DNA of 64,000 nucleotides from Castor canadensis. Lineage: Eukaryota > Chordata > Mammalia > Rodentia > Castoridae. The position numbers and the translations under genes are program-made. The stretch lies in NCBI RefSeq assembly GCF_047511655.1, contig NC_133390.1, positions 116,788,083 through 116,852,082 of the forward strand, in the 5' to 3' direction. Below the pieces are notes generated by a model, which saw nothing but the letters and a program-made list of their open reading frames with translations, had not been told where the DNA came from and made no database searches. Of the stretch, positions 45,127 through 57,295 are shown piece after piece (positions within the stretch are counted from its first letter, which is position 1; each line of letters begins with the position of its first letter).

Positions 45127-45605
45127 ATCTAGAGCAAATGCAGCAATGTTGTTGGACTTGGGTCACACGCTAAGGGGAGAGCACATAAGAGAAGAATTGG
45201 GCTAGGTTGGAAACCCAGTACTTGAAAGTGTTTGATATCCCCACTGCAGAGGAGCTAATACAGTAACCGTAAAATGACAGAGGTCAATATGCGGAGGTGA
45301 CTGACAAGTAGTGAAGAGGTCAGGTAGAGATAAATCAATTTGGGTTGTAATACACATATGCATGGAAGCAATGCTAGGAATCTTTCTGTATAGCTATCCT
45401 TATCTCAACTAGCAAAATGCTCTGACTTTCTTATTATTACTTATGTCTACTTTTCAACAAAATTGGAGAAAAGGGCAGAACAGGTTCTGCCTGGAAGTGA
45501 GGGGTTTGGGGTAGAGATGGATGGGAAGAGGGATGTGCAGGGGAGCAGCGGGGAGAAATGGCCCAAACAATGTATGCACATATGAATAAATTAATAATTA
45601 AAAAA
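45127..45605 (+). other. 3' UTR of L1 element C
   Basis: About 480 bp, with 'gttggacttgggtcacacgctaagg', 'tgtatagctatccttatctcaactagc', a G-rich stretch at 45500-45560 and the final 'tgtatgcacatatgaataa'. A complete example of this lineage's L1 3' UTR. Confidence 0.85.
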
Positions 45606-45609
45606 AGCT

Positions 45610-45775
45610 GTTGTAAGGATCGTTCCTTGAAACTTTATGTGTTAGCAATTATTTATTTGACTAAAATGAATCAGAATTACCCAGATGTAGTTACCATGTC
45701 TCCAAGTAGTTTTTGAAATTGCAGAGCTAAGGATTTCTGATTCCCTGTTCTCTCCACCATCTTGGATCCTCCCCA
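45610..45775 (-). mobile_element. Possible L1 5'-end fragment
   Basis: The minus strand from about 45775 reads 'ggatccaagatggtggagag...', the usual L1 5'-start motif (ccaagatgg), followed by loosely L1-5'UTR-like sequence down to the element C tail. Weak; it could be an unrelated match. Confidence 0.35.
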
Positions 45776-48067
45776 AGTGTTCAACATTAAATAAGAAAAT
45801 AAATTGAATTGGGTAATATCTACTGCTATGACATGGTATTGTATATATAATATAATCATTCAAAATAATGATATGAGCAGTTATTCCCCAAAAGAAAAAC
45901 AATAAAACTCTGTATTTAGAAGACAACAGCAGTAAAATCCACACATCCTTACTGGGGTTTGGATTCCCTAGGCTTGTGCTGTAAACCCAAGCATTTACCA
46001 AATTGATGATCTGTTTAGAAATATTCCATGTGTGTCTTCCATGAGGTGGTGCCATAACAGATTACAGAAGACAGAAGCAAAATAGGGCAACCATTCTAAC
46101 CTAAAATATCACAGACTCTCCTGGAAGATAGTTTCAAATGAAGAATTTAAATCAGAAAGCATGAAAGAGCCTCTGGTGATTAAGTTCGGTGAAAAGTAAG
46201 AGTCTGTTAAAAAGAAAAATATTACATAAAGTATAGGATTAACCACAAAAATGAGTGGATTCATCTCCAGAGGTAAGATTGGGACTAAAATAGAGTTTTA
46301 AATGGATAAAGAAAACATAACTCTGTACGAACAGACCATCAAATGACAATCATGAAATATGAAGTTCAGGGGACCAATGAAGCAAGGGGCTAAAAGGAGG
46401 TAATTTTTGATTTATGTCTTACCTAAGATTTTGTTAATTTGAAGATAATACCATGCTGTAACCTTTCTTCTCAAAGGAAAAATTATCTTAAAATTCTTCA
46501 GTCCATATGAAATACCTTGTTAGCTTCCTCTTCTACTGTATGCATCCACAAAGGATGCATCAGAGACTGCTAGTTCTCCATTCAAAAATGTGATTATGAC
46601 TTTTGTCTGTATTAAATGATCAATATGGTATGATGCCATGAATAAACTACAGTAGAAGGTAGAGGAATAAGGCCAATGACTCCCTGCTGATGTCAGTCTG
46701 TAGCAGAGAAGTTCCCCCTTGGCATTTTCTGCAAGTTGCTCTCCTTTTTATCAGGGCTTTTGCTGCTGAAAACACCTCAAGAGGAATGGTGACTGAGAGT
46801 GAAAAGCTGCTGTGTACTAAATACAAAGCAGGAGATGCACACAGGAGTGGCCTTGTCCTTTCTGTGATTTTAACTTTAGTGACTGTGGGCTATTTTATGG
46901 ACATTATTTGTTTTTTCATGAATAAGAGTTGGTGGAGTCACACTGCCATATTTCTATATTATTAAAATCTGTGAAGGACATGCTTGGAGACAGATTCTGG
47001 TAGTTAACTGGAAAAAGAGCTCATAACTTTAGCAGTTTGTTCAGGTCATAACCTTAAGCTGGCACCAGTTAGAGTTCCCTGATAGAAAATACTAAAGGGT
47101 TGAAGGGGAGAACATTACAGCCCTTGAAGAAGGGACAATAGGGCATGGCAAAACCCAGAGTTTAATCCTTTCCCATTCCTAACTGAACACAAAGACTTAA
47201 CCTTGGATTCTGTGGGCAGAATCCAAGTAGGCTTTCTTCTTGCAAAACTAGGTAATTTGTTAAAAATTATGAATGGTTATTTTGTTGTGGCCTTAGATAA
47301 AGCAGTCTGACTTTTTAGCTTGAAAAAGGATTGCTTTTAATCCATCTTCATTCCTGTATAAAATATTGCTGGTATGTAATGCCCATGTATGCATGTATGT
47401 AATTATTATAATCCAGTATTATAATACCAGATAAGATAGCTAGTCAGAAAGTCTAAGACATGAAGCCAACTTCATCATTCCAACTACTTGAAGTATGAAC
47501 TCAGTGTCTCTTTCATACTCCAGTGCAGGCCTTACACAGAAAAGATTAAGGGGTTCATTGACATAAGGTCAGCCTTATAAAATGGCAACAGTTCTTTCAA
47601 TTAAACAAAGTGTTCTTAAAATAGTATGGGTATGTGAGAGTATTAATGCCACTGGGAAAAGGTAAATTTTAGTCATATTTAGAATACTCAAATGTTGTAA
47701 AGCAGAGTGTAAAACTTTTTTACCTTCAATAAGTGAAAAAACATTAAAAACAAATAGACATAATATTTTCTTGATATAAAGTACAGAGAGATGTAAAGTG
47801 TGAAGTGAATATATTAAACCCATGGAGTGGGAATGAAATTAAAGTAAGAGTATTTTTATTCAATTAAAGGAAAGTTTTTGTTTGGTAAATTTTGCATCTA
47901 ATAAACATACGGTATTTTATGTAACTATTGTGGTAACTATAAAAACATATTTCTAGTAGAGAAAAATGGCAAAGAAGAAAAATCAAAGCACATGGTATCA
48001 GTAAAAAAAATAAAATACAGAACAAGACAGCATAGATTGAAAGGAGGGATCAGTAACTATAAAAGTC
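45776..48067. other. Region without recognised genes
   Basis: About 2.3 kb. Frames such as 45642-46055 (minus) and 46690-46965 (plus, 91 codons) show no recognisable domain. A perfect 8-bp stem-loop ATGCATCC/GGATGCAT lies at 46540-46560. Confidence 0.45.
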
Positions 48068-48180
48068 ATTTTTGAGATGGGGTCTTACTTCCATTTTGGC
48101 CAGGCTGGCCTTGAACTGTGATCCTCACTTTCTGCAGCCTGAGTTACTAGGATTACAAGTTATAAGCATGGGTGCCCAGT
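48068..48180 (-). mobile_element. B1-like (7SL-derived) SINE
   Basis: 'tttttgagatggggtcttacttcc...ggccaggctggccttgaactgtgatcctc...gcctgagttactaggattacaag' is the reversed 7SL-derived monomer. Confidence 0.92.
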
Positions 48181-48949
48181 AAATCTTACTTTTCACTGAC
48201 ACACTAATGACAATAATTCAAATGCTGGATAAAATTTAAGCCAACTGAAAATCTACAATGTATACAATTGGACACATCAATTGAATGCAGTTTTAAATTA
48301 AACTACAAATACCTATTCAACTAATTTAATATAGTACCCATGAAATTCAAACACAATGTTTTAACCCAACATACAGAAGTATGTCACCTTAATACACTTA
48401 GTTTTCTCTTATTGAGCTGTTGTTTTAAATAAGGTGTTGCCTGTGTGCAAATACTGGCTTAAGTTTGGTCCTGCCCATGTTACAATGCAGCTGAGTTTAC
48501 AGGCAGACTTCATAATGAATTTTATTTTCTGGAGTAAGAATTAGAAATTCATAGTTCCCAGTTCATTAGCAATGATACACAAAGCACTAATATATTTTAA
48601 AAGATTCCCTTTGATTGTGTGGTTTGGAACATGCTACATAAATTCGCAACTTAATCATTTTACAACATTCAACTACATGAGGAATTCTTACTGCACCATT
48701 ACTTGTTTTGTTAAAATGTGCAACATTGTCACATTTTTCCCAATGACATATTTTCCATTGATATTCATCTTTCTATGTAACCCAGGCTTCCCAAGAACTT
48801 TCTATATAGCTAGATTTAAAACTTGTTATCTACTGGCCTCCACTGCCAAAGTGTGAATAACCAGAGTATAATGAACCTATCAGAACAACTCTTGCAGTAA
48901 CCACCTCTTTTTATAATATCATCTATCATACTTGTGGAGAGAAGGAAGG
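48181..48949. other. Unassigned AT-rich region
   Basis: No gene recognised. The 94-codon frame at 48572-48856 has no motif. Confidence 0.4.
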
Positions 48950-50135
<1,186 letters not shown>

Positions 50136-51337
50136 TCCTTTTGCCAGGGAAATTATTACCTGGACTTCTTGCTATCACCAGAAACATATAACTTCAAGAA
50201 ATGTAGAATGTTTAAATGGCACTGTTATCCTCTGCATTGAATTAGGTTCTTAATATCAGTGGTTTTTTCTCAAAAAGATTATATAACCAGGTGACCATCC
50301 ATCCTGAGTGAATTACTATAAACCAATCAAAGAAGTAAATTACACCAGTAAATACAGACCTGTAAATAATACAGTGCTGGGGAAAGGCAAAATGCTGAAG
50401 TGGTTGGAGAGCAGAATTTTTTCATGTAACAATGTGAAATTGTAGACAAGTGGAACTTAATATAATATGTGTCACTATGATGGAGTGTGGCATACATCAC
50501 TCAATCAATAAACCCAATAACTTTTTTTACCAAACACATGTAAATTCTGTGGATCCATATTTTTTCTGTTCACTAATAATGATAAATCATTGCCAAAACT
50601 ACCTAGGTATTTATCTCTTTTTTGCATTTTTTACCTCCCAGAGTGAAAATTTTTAATCAAATATTTCTTATACTTTGAGGAATACAGTTACACTTTAAAT
50701 CATGATTTGTAAACTAGTAAATTTCCAATTCAGTTTAACATCTGGCACTAAATCCTTCCTCTTATGTCTCTCAGGATGTTTCATATTCTTTTCTCTCCTT
50801 CTTCATACCTTCCTGCTTACCCCTCCTTTCATTCTCACTCTCAGTTTCTATTTTTAGCTGATTTACTAATACTTAAAATCTTTATTAGTAGGATATATTT
50901 TAAGTTAGAATTCATATGTAGCCTGAAATATTCTGGCTACATATGAAGATTTTGTGATTTTTCTATACAATAAGTGAAAACAGACTCCAACAAACTCAGT
51001 GTCTGGGTTAAGCTATGCATATCATACCATAAATCCAGTCCTTGGATATCCAATAAGAAGAATGAAACTAGTGAACATCAATTAAGTATATTTTTATCTT
51101 TCCCATGCATCTTAGTCACAATTTATATTATTCCAAACTTTTATGAGACCATCCTATATTTTTCAAACATATCAAGAGAATGTCTGTTCATTTGTTCATA
51201 GCTACTAAACTGTGTGTTAAATGCACCCGAGATGATCAATAAAAGTGAACAGATAATGAAGAGATAAGGCATGGTATAAGTGCTAATTAAAATAAAATAA
51301 ATTCATCACTTTGCCTAGGGAGATATGGAAGTCAGTT
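50136..51337. other. Region upstream of the zinc-finger remnant, unassigned
   Basis: No KRAB exon and no named repeat recognised. AT-rich with short frames lacking motifs. Confidence 0.45.
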
Positions 51338-51548
51338 TGTTTTTGGCACTACTGGCACTACTGGGTTTTGAACTCAGGGCTTTCTGCTTATTTGGCTGGT
51401 GCTGTACCACTTGAGCCATGCCTCTAGCCCTTCCCCTGCCCTTTTAAGATAGGGACTCACTCTGAAGCCCAGGCTGGTTTCAAACTTTTGATATTCCTGC
51501 TTCATCTTCCTGAATGATAGGATTACATTTGTGCATCAACACACTTAG
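51338..51548 (-). mobile_element. Composite tRNA + B1-like SINE
   Basis: 'ctgggttttgaactcagggctttctgc...ggtgctgtaccacttgagccatgcctctagccc' (tRNA reversed), then 'agatagggactcactctgaagcccaggctggtttcaaac...gataggattacatttgtgca' (7SL reversed). Confidence 0.93.
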
Positions 51549-52559
51549 ATTGTAGTCTGTCAGTTTTCTGTGAAGTGAGTTGAAGAATAATAACTGCTAA
51601 AGTAGGAGAGGCTAAGGGTATGTCAAAATGAAGCTCTGAAGTATAGGGCTGGGTTGGGGTATCAAATAGAAACTTGGATGGTACTGGGCTGGGGTGGGGT
51701 TAATATCCTACAGACTGAAAAGTTAGATCTAGGTGCCACTCAAGTAATTCTATTTCTCCAAATTTCCTAGTATCCCAGCTACTGCACTTATTGCTGATTG
51801 AATTAATAAGTGGATGGGTGGATATGATGACTCCTTGCCACTTGCCTTCATTTACTGTACTCTATGCAACACAGCTGGGAAGTGGAAAAATACAGGTGCT
51901 ATCTATGACACAGCCACACCTAGTTGGCATTCCTCCATCCATGCTTTTCCTACCATATGCAGAAATTAAAAGTGTCTTTTTGGAAAAACTTAAAATATTA
52001 CTTCAGACAACATATAGCATTCTTAAAGTAGTGGTAGTAGAAAGAATATATATTTCATCACAGCCAGACATATAAAATCCACTAACAGATGGAAAAAAAT
52101 TCAACCAAATAAAGTGAGTTTCTGCCTCAGACTGAGTTTTTAACAGCATGAAAAAGTGATTCAAATGATCTGTCTACATTGTCCTTGCATACTTTTCTTT
52201 CTTCTCACACTAACTCATTTTCACTTAAATGTCTATTTGTACAAATTTCCATGTTCTGGATATTGACTTATGTGCCATAAGTTTCTTATAGTAGTGTTTT
52301 GTTTGAATGAATTGAAATTGGCTACTTAAATACTTTGGAAGCAAGAATGAATTAATGTCTTTTCATTTCATTTTCTCCCACCATGTGGAATTAATATTAC
52401 ATCTGAGGTTGACCTTGGTAAAGTATAAAAAATAAAAGTGAAAGAGGAAAACAGAAATGTTTTAAAGATATTAAGTAGTAGAGTATTCTTTTTCACCAAT
52501 AGACTGAGGAATTTTAAGTAAGTTTTTTAGGAAAACGTTTCCTAAGTAAAACATAAGTG
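51549..52559. other. Unassigned region
   Basis: No supported gene. The 94-codon frame 51791-52075 has ordinary composition but no recognisable domain. Confidence 0.4.
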
Positions 52560-52645
52560 GGAAGGGGATGTAACTCAATCATAGTGTATGTGTCTAACAT
52601 GAACAACACACTGGATTCTATCCCCTGTAGTGTGAAAAGAAAAGT
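52560..52645 (+). mobile_element. ID-like tRNA SINE
   Basis: 'gaaggggatgtaactcaatcatagtgtatgtgtctaacatg...ctggattctatcccctgtagtg' matches the ID-type layout (ggggatgtagctcag...ggttcgatccccagc). Confidence 0.75.
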
Positions 52646-53087
52646 GATTCACAGAGTGTGCCAAAGAATATGTAGTATAAAATTACACTGATTATTTCAG
52701 CTTAAGATCAACTGGTTATCTTACAGAGATAGAACACTGTCTTGGGAAGAATATATACATTTCTCTCCTATCCTAAATTTACAGGCAAATTGAGTGAAAT
52801 TATATCTTTTCTACTTTCCATTTCACACGATGTTGAAATAATACTAAAGAAATAAACATGACTGAATCTATTTGTTTTCCAAACCACGAGAAAAATGTGA
52901 AGTGATGGGAAAATTGTCCCCAAGGGAAAAGACGCACATTGAGTTCATTGGTGCTGTGAACATATTCAATCACTTTACTCAAGTCTCCCCTTCTCCTTAC
53001 TGGATTAGAAAAACAGCAGCTCAAAAAGAAAAGCCACCTGGTCTAAAGTCAAAGAAGTGGAAAAAAGCAATGAGATTAATAAATCTG
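52646..53087. other. Unassigned sequence next to the satellite
   Basis: No gene or named repeat recognised. The frame at 52872-53162 runs into the satellite and is not supported as coding. Confidence 0.4.
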
Positions 53088-56000
53088 CTCTACCTATCTC
53101 TAACTCTAACCCTAAAACTAAACCTGCCCATAAACTTAACACTACCTCTAGCAATAACCTAACTCTAAAAACAACACTGACCCCAGACCTATTAGAACAC
53201 TTTCCCTAGTCCTAGGTCTAATATCAATAACACTAACACTAATTCTAACTTACTCACTAATCAAAATACTAAACCTTACTTTATCCATAAACCTAACCCT
53301 AGCCTGAACCCTAATGCTAAAACAAGTGCTAGCCCAAAGTCTACCCAAACAATAACATAGAACAAAAACCTAATCCTAACCCTACCATAACCATAATCCT
53401 TACCTAACCCTAACCCTATACCTAACCCTCACCATAATCCTAGGTCTAACTAACAATAACCCTAATGATAACATTAGCCCTAACCAAAAACCATAACAAT
53501 AACACTACACTAACTCTAACCCTAAAACCACCCATTACGTTAGACCTAGGCATAACACTAACAAAAAAACTCCTATACCCTAACCCTAACCCTAACCTAA
53601 CCCTAAGCCTAAAACTAAAATTAACTCTAAACCCAAATGTAAGCCTAACACTAGCCTTAACCCTAACCCTAACACTAACACTAGCAATAAACCTAACCCT
53701 ATCCATAACCCTAACCCTAACTCTAAACAATAACTTTAACCCTAACACTAACCCTAACCTTAGCCCTAGTCATAACCCTAATGATAATACTAATCCTAAC
53801 ACTAATAATAACATTGTGATAACCCTAAACTTAACCCCACCACTTACTCTAGCCCTAGACATAACACTAAAAATAACCCTAATCCCAAGAGCAAGCCTAA
53901 AACTAGCCCTAACCCTAATATTAACACTAAACATAGCTCTAACCCTATCTATACCCATATCCCTACATCAAGGCCTAACAATAACTATAAACACTAACAT
54001 TCTCAGAACTATAACACTAATCCGAGGCCTATCCCTAACCCCAACCCAAGCATAAGCCATATGCAACCCTAACTCTAACCCTATCACTAGTTCTAATGCA
54101 AACAATAGCCCTATCCCTAGTCCTAAACCTAAATTTTGGCCTAACTCTAGCCCTAGGCCTAACATTAAGAATAACTAACACTCTACCCATAAACTAAACC
54201 TAACCTTAAACTGAACCTTAACCCTAAAACCAAACCTTAAACCTAAACCTAATGCTAACACAAACTCTAACACTAGCTCTTGGCCTAACACTAACAATAA
54301 CCCTAAACCTAATACTAACCCTAACCATAAACCTTGCACTAACCCTAAGCCTAACCCTAACTCTAGCCCAAGGCCTCACACTAATAATAACACTAATGCT
54401 AACCTTAAACCTAAACTTCACACTAATACTAACAATAATCCAAACACTAACACTAACCCTAACCATAGCCCTTACCTTAACCTTAAGAATAACTCTAAAC
54501 CTACCCATATACTAACCCTAGCCTTAAACCAAGCCCCAAACCTAACTCTAAAACCTAACCCTAACCTAACCATAAACTTAACCCTAGGCCTAAGACTAAT
54601 GTTAACAACAATACTAGCAAAACACATGCCCTAACTCTAAACATAACCATAACAGTATGCCTAACCCTTGCTCTAATGTTAGCCCTAACATAAACCAAGC
54701 ACTAACCCTAAAAATAACCCTAACCTTAAAATATAACCATAGCACTGGGCAAACACTAACAATAATACTAACCTTAAACGTGAGCCAAATTTTAGACTGA
54801 GACCTTACACTAGCAATACCCCTACACTTAACCCTAGCCCAGCCCTTAGCCATAGCCCTAGCCTGAACCCAAACCCTAAAACTAACCCTAACAATAGTCC
54901 TAGCCCTAACCCTAACCCTAACCCTAGCCCTGGGCCTATCTCTACCAATAACTCTAACCTTAATTCTAACCTTACCCCAAATCCTAACTTGAGCCCTAGC
55001 TCTAACAATAATCCTCACCCTATCCCTAGACCAAGGCCTAAAACTAATAATAACAATAAACTTAATCACAAGCATACCCCTAATCAAAGGCCTAGCCCTA
55101 GCTCTAACAAAAATGCTAACCTTAACACTAACCCAAACCCTATATAACACTACCCTAACCTCATCCTAAACCTAACCTTAACCCTAGGCCATTCCCTAAT
55201 CTTAAACCTAATCCTAGCCCTAGGCCTAACTTTCACAATGACACTAACCCTTACCTAAACCCTAAAATTCACCATAACCATAGCTCTATTCCTGAGCCTA
55301 ACAATAATACTAACCCTAACCAAACTGTAGCCCTAGGCCTAACACTAACATTAACATCAACCCAAACCCTTCCCGTAAACATAATCCTAGCCTAATACTA
55401 ACTGTAACACAAACCTACCCATAAGTCTAATACTAGCATAGGCCTAACACTTATAAATACCCTAAACCTAAAATTAACCCTAATCCTAGAGTTAGGCCTA
55501 ACAATAACACTAACCCTAATCCTAAAAGTAGCCCTAGGCCTAACACTAACAATAACCCTAATCTGACCCTAATAAACCCTAACCATAGTCCTAGGCCCAA
55601 CACTACCAATAGCTCTAACCCTAATCCTAACTATATCTTAACCATAATTCTACCCCTGCATCTATCCCTACCACCTACTCTAACCTAACCTTAGCCCCAG
55701 GCCAAAAGATACCAATAACCTTAATCCTAACTCTAACCCTATTCTAATCCTAGCCATAGGTCTAAACCTAACCTAAACCTAAACACTAGCCCGAGGTCTA
55801 ACATTAAAAATAACAATAAACCTAAAGCTAATCCTAGTCGAATCTTACACTAACAATAACCACAACACTAACCATAAACTTCATCATAACACTAGTGCTA
55901 TTAATAACCCTAACTATTACAATAACCCTAACCCTAAGAGTAACCCTAGTCCTAACATTAACAATAATACTATCCCTAACCATAAACCAAACCCTAAAAT

Positions 56001-57295
56001 AATCCTACCAAATCCCCAACCTAAACCTAATTATAAACCTAGACCTACCCTAACCTTAAGCAAAGACATAATACTAACCGTAACCCTAGCATTATTCCTA
56101 ATTCTAACAATAACATTAACTCTAACCCTATACAAAACCCTAGCCCTGGAATGGTAGAGTGGCTCAAATGGTAGAGTGCCCACCTAGCGAAGCCTAGCAA
56201 GTATGAGGCCCTGAGTTCAAGCACCAGTACTGAAAACAAAAACAAAAACAAAACCCCTAGCCCTAAACCTACTCATAAAATTAACCCTAACCCTAACCCT
56301 AAATTTAGCCCTAAATTTTACCCTAATCCTGGCCTTTAGCCTAAGGTTAAAAATAAACCCAACACTAAACCTAAACCCAACTCTAGCCTTATCCCTAATA
56401 CTAACAATAAGAATAACCCTAACCTTAACCCAAAAACTAACACTAATAATAACCCTAACCCTAACCTTAACCCTAACCCTATCCCTAGGCTTCACCCTAA
56501 CATAACCGTACTGGTAATCCTAACCCTAGCCCAAGGCCTAAACCTAAGTATAACTCTAACCATAAACAAAACCCTAAACTGAAAGCTAAGCCTTGACCCT
56601 AAACCTAACCTAACACTACGACAATGCCTAAACCTAACATTAGTATTAACCATAACATTAATCAAAACCCTAAAAATATTCCTACCCTAACCCTAATCCA
56701 AACCTTAAACATAAGGCTATCCCTAACCCTAACCCAAAACATAACCAAACCCCACCACTAAGCTATCAATAACACAAAGAAATACCATAACCATACCCAA
56801 ATGATTAATGTTAATAGCACTAATCCTAACCTTAATTCTAACCTTAGTCCTAGCCTAACACTAACAATAACCCTAACCCTAACCCGAACTCTGGGTCTTA
56901 AACTAACAATAACGCTACTCCTAACCCTAACCACAATCCTACTCTACCCTAGCCCTAGGCCTAACACTAATAACAACCCTACCCCTAACCCTTATGCTAA
57001 CCCTAGGACTACCACTATCAAAATGCTAACCCTAACTCTAACCACAGACCTAGGCCTAACTCTATCTGTAACCATAATCCTAACTCTAACCCTACCACTA
57101 ACATTGACCCTATACCCTAAATCTTACCCAAACCCTACCTTAAATTAACCACTCTTAACCCTAACAATAATACTAACCCTAACTCTAACACTAACACTAC
57201 CCATAACCTAGGTCTAAACACTATCAGTAACCATAGCCCTAACCCTAAAACTAACCCTAGCCTTACCCTAACCTAAACCTAGCTATAACCCTAAC
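53088..57295 (+). repeat. Degenerate telomere-like (CCCTAA)n satellite block 1
   Basis: About 4.2 kb built of CCCTAA and one- or two-base variants (CCTAAC, ACTAAC, AATAAC, CCTAGC), all C-rich on the plus strand. Perfect runs are short, about three units (e.g. 54904-54922 and 56284-56303). Variant strings of the type CCCTAGGCCTAACACTAACAATAA recur (54151, 54582, 55218, 55331, 55532, 56953), with neighbouring landmarks often about 50 or 100 bp apart. It starts at about 53088 after unique sequence and ends abruptly in L1 sequence at 57296. Open frames inside (Thr/Leu/Asn-rich) are products of the repeat. Confidence 0.97.
56148..56254 (+). mobile_element. tRNA-type SINE inserted in the telomere-like block
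   Basis: 'ggtagagtggctcaaatggtagagtgcccacctagcgaagcctagcaagtatgaggccctgagttcaagcaccagtactg' plus an (aaaac)n tail. CCCTAGCCCT flanks it at 56138-56147 and 56255-56264, a plausible target-site duplication, though repeats make this ambiguous. Confidence 0.93.

Larger units (their letters stand above)
40757..45605 (+). mobile_element. LINE-1 element C, 5'-truncated
   Basis: Starts within ORF1 and runs through ORF2 (41325-45126) and a 3' UTR to 'tgtatgcacatatgaataaattaataattaaaaaaa' at 45605. Possible diverged target-site repeats 'aaaagcagttttaa' (from 40745) and 'aaaagctgttgtaa' (from 45603) flank it, 12 of 14 alike. Confidence 0.93.

Noticed and set aside
35987..45605. One twin-primed (5'-inverted) L1 insertion
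   Set aside because: Both arms contain the ORF1 end and the first half of ORF2, so they must be two insertions.
46690..46965. 91-codon frame with a hydrophobic stretch as a possible membrane protein
   Set aside because: No recognisable family, no splice or promoter context; one hydrophobic run in AT-rich DNA is not enough.
53446..57148. Long open frames on both strands (up to 196 codons) rich in Thr, Leu, Asn or Val, Arg, Gly
   Set aside because: They are translations of degenerate CCCTAA repeats; composition follows the hexamer and no start, domain or codon signal supports coding.
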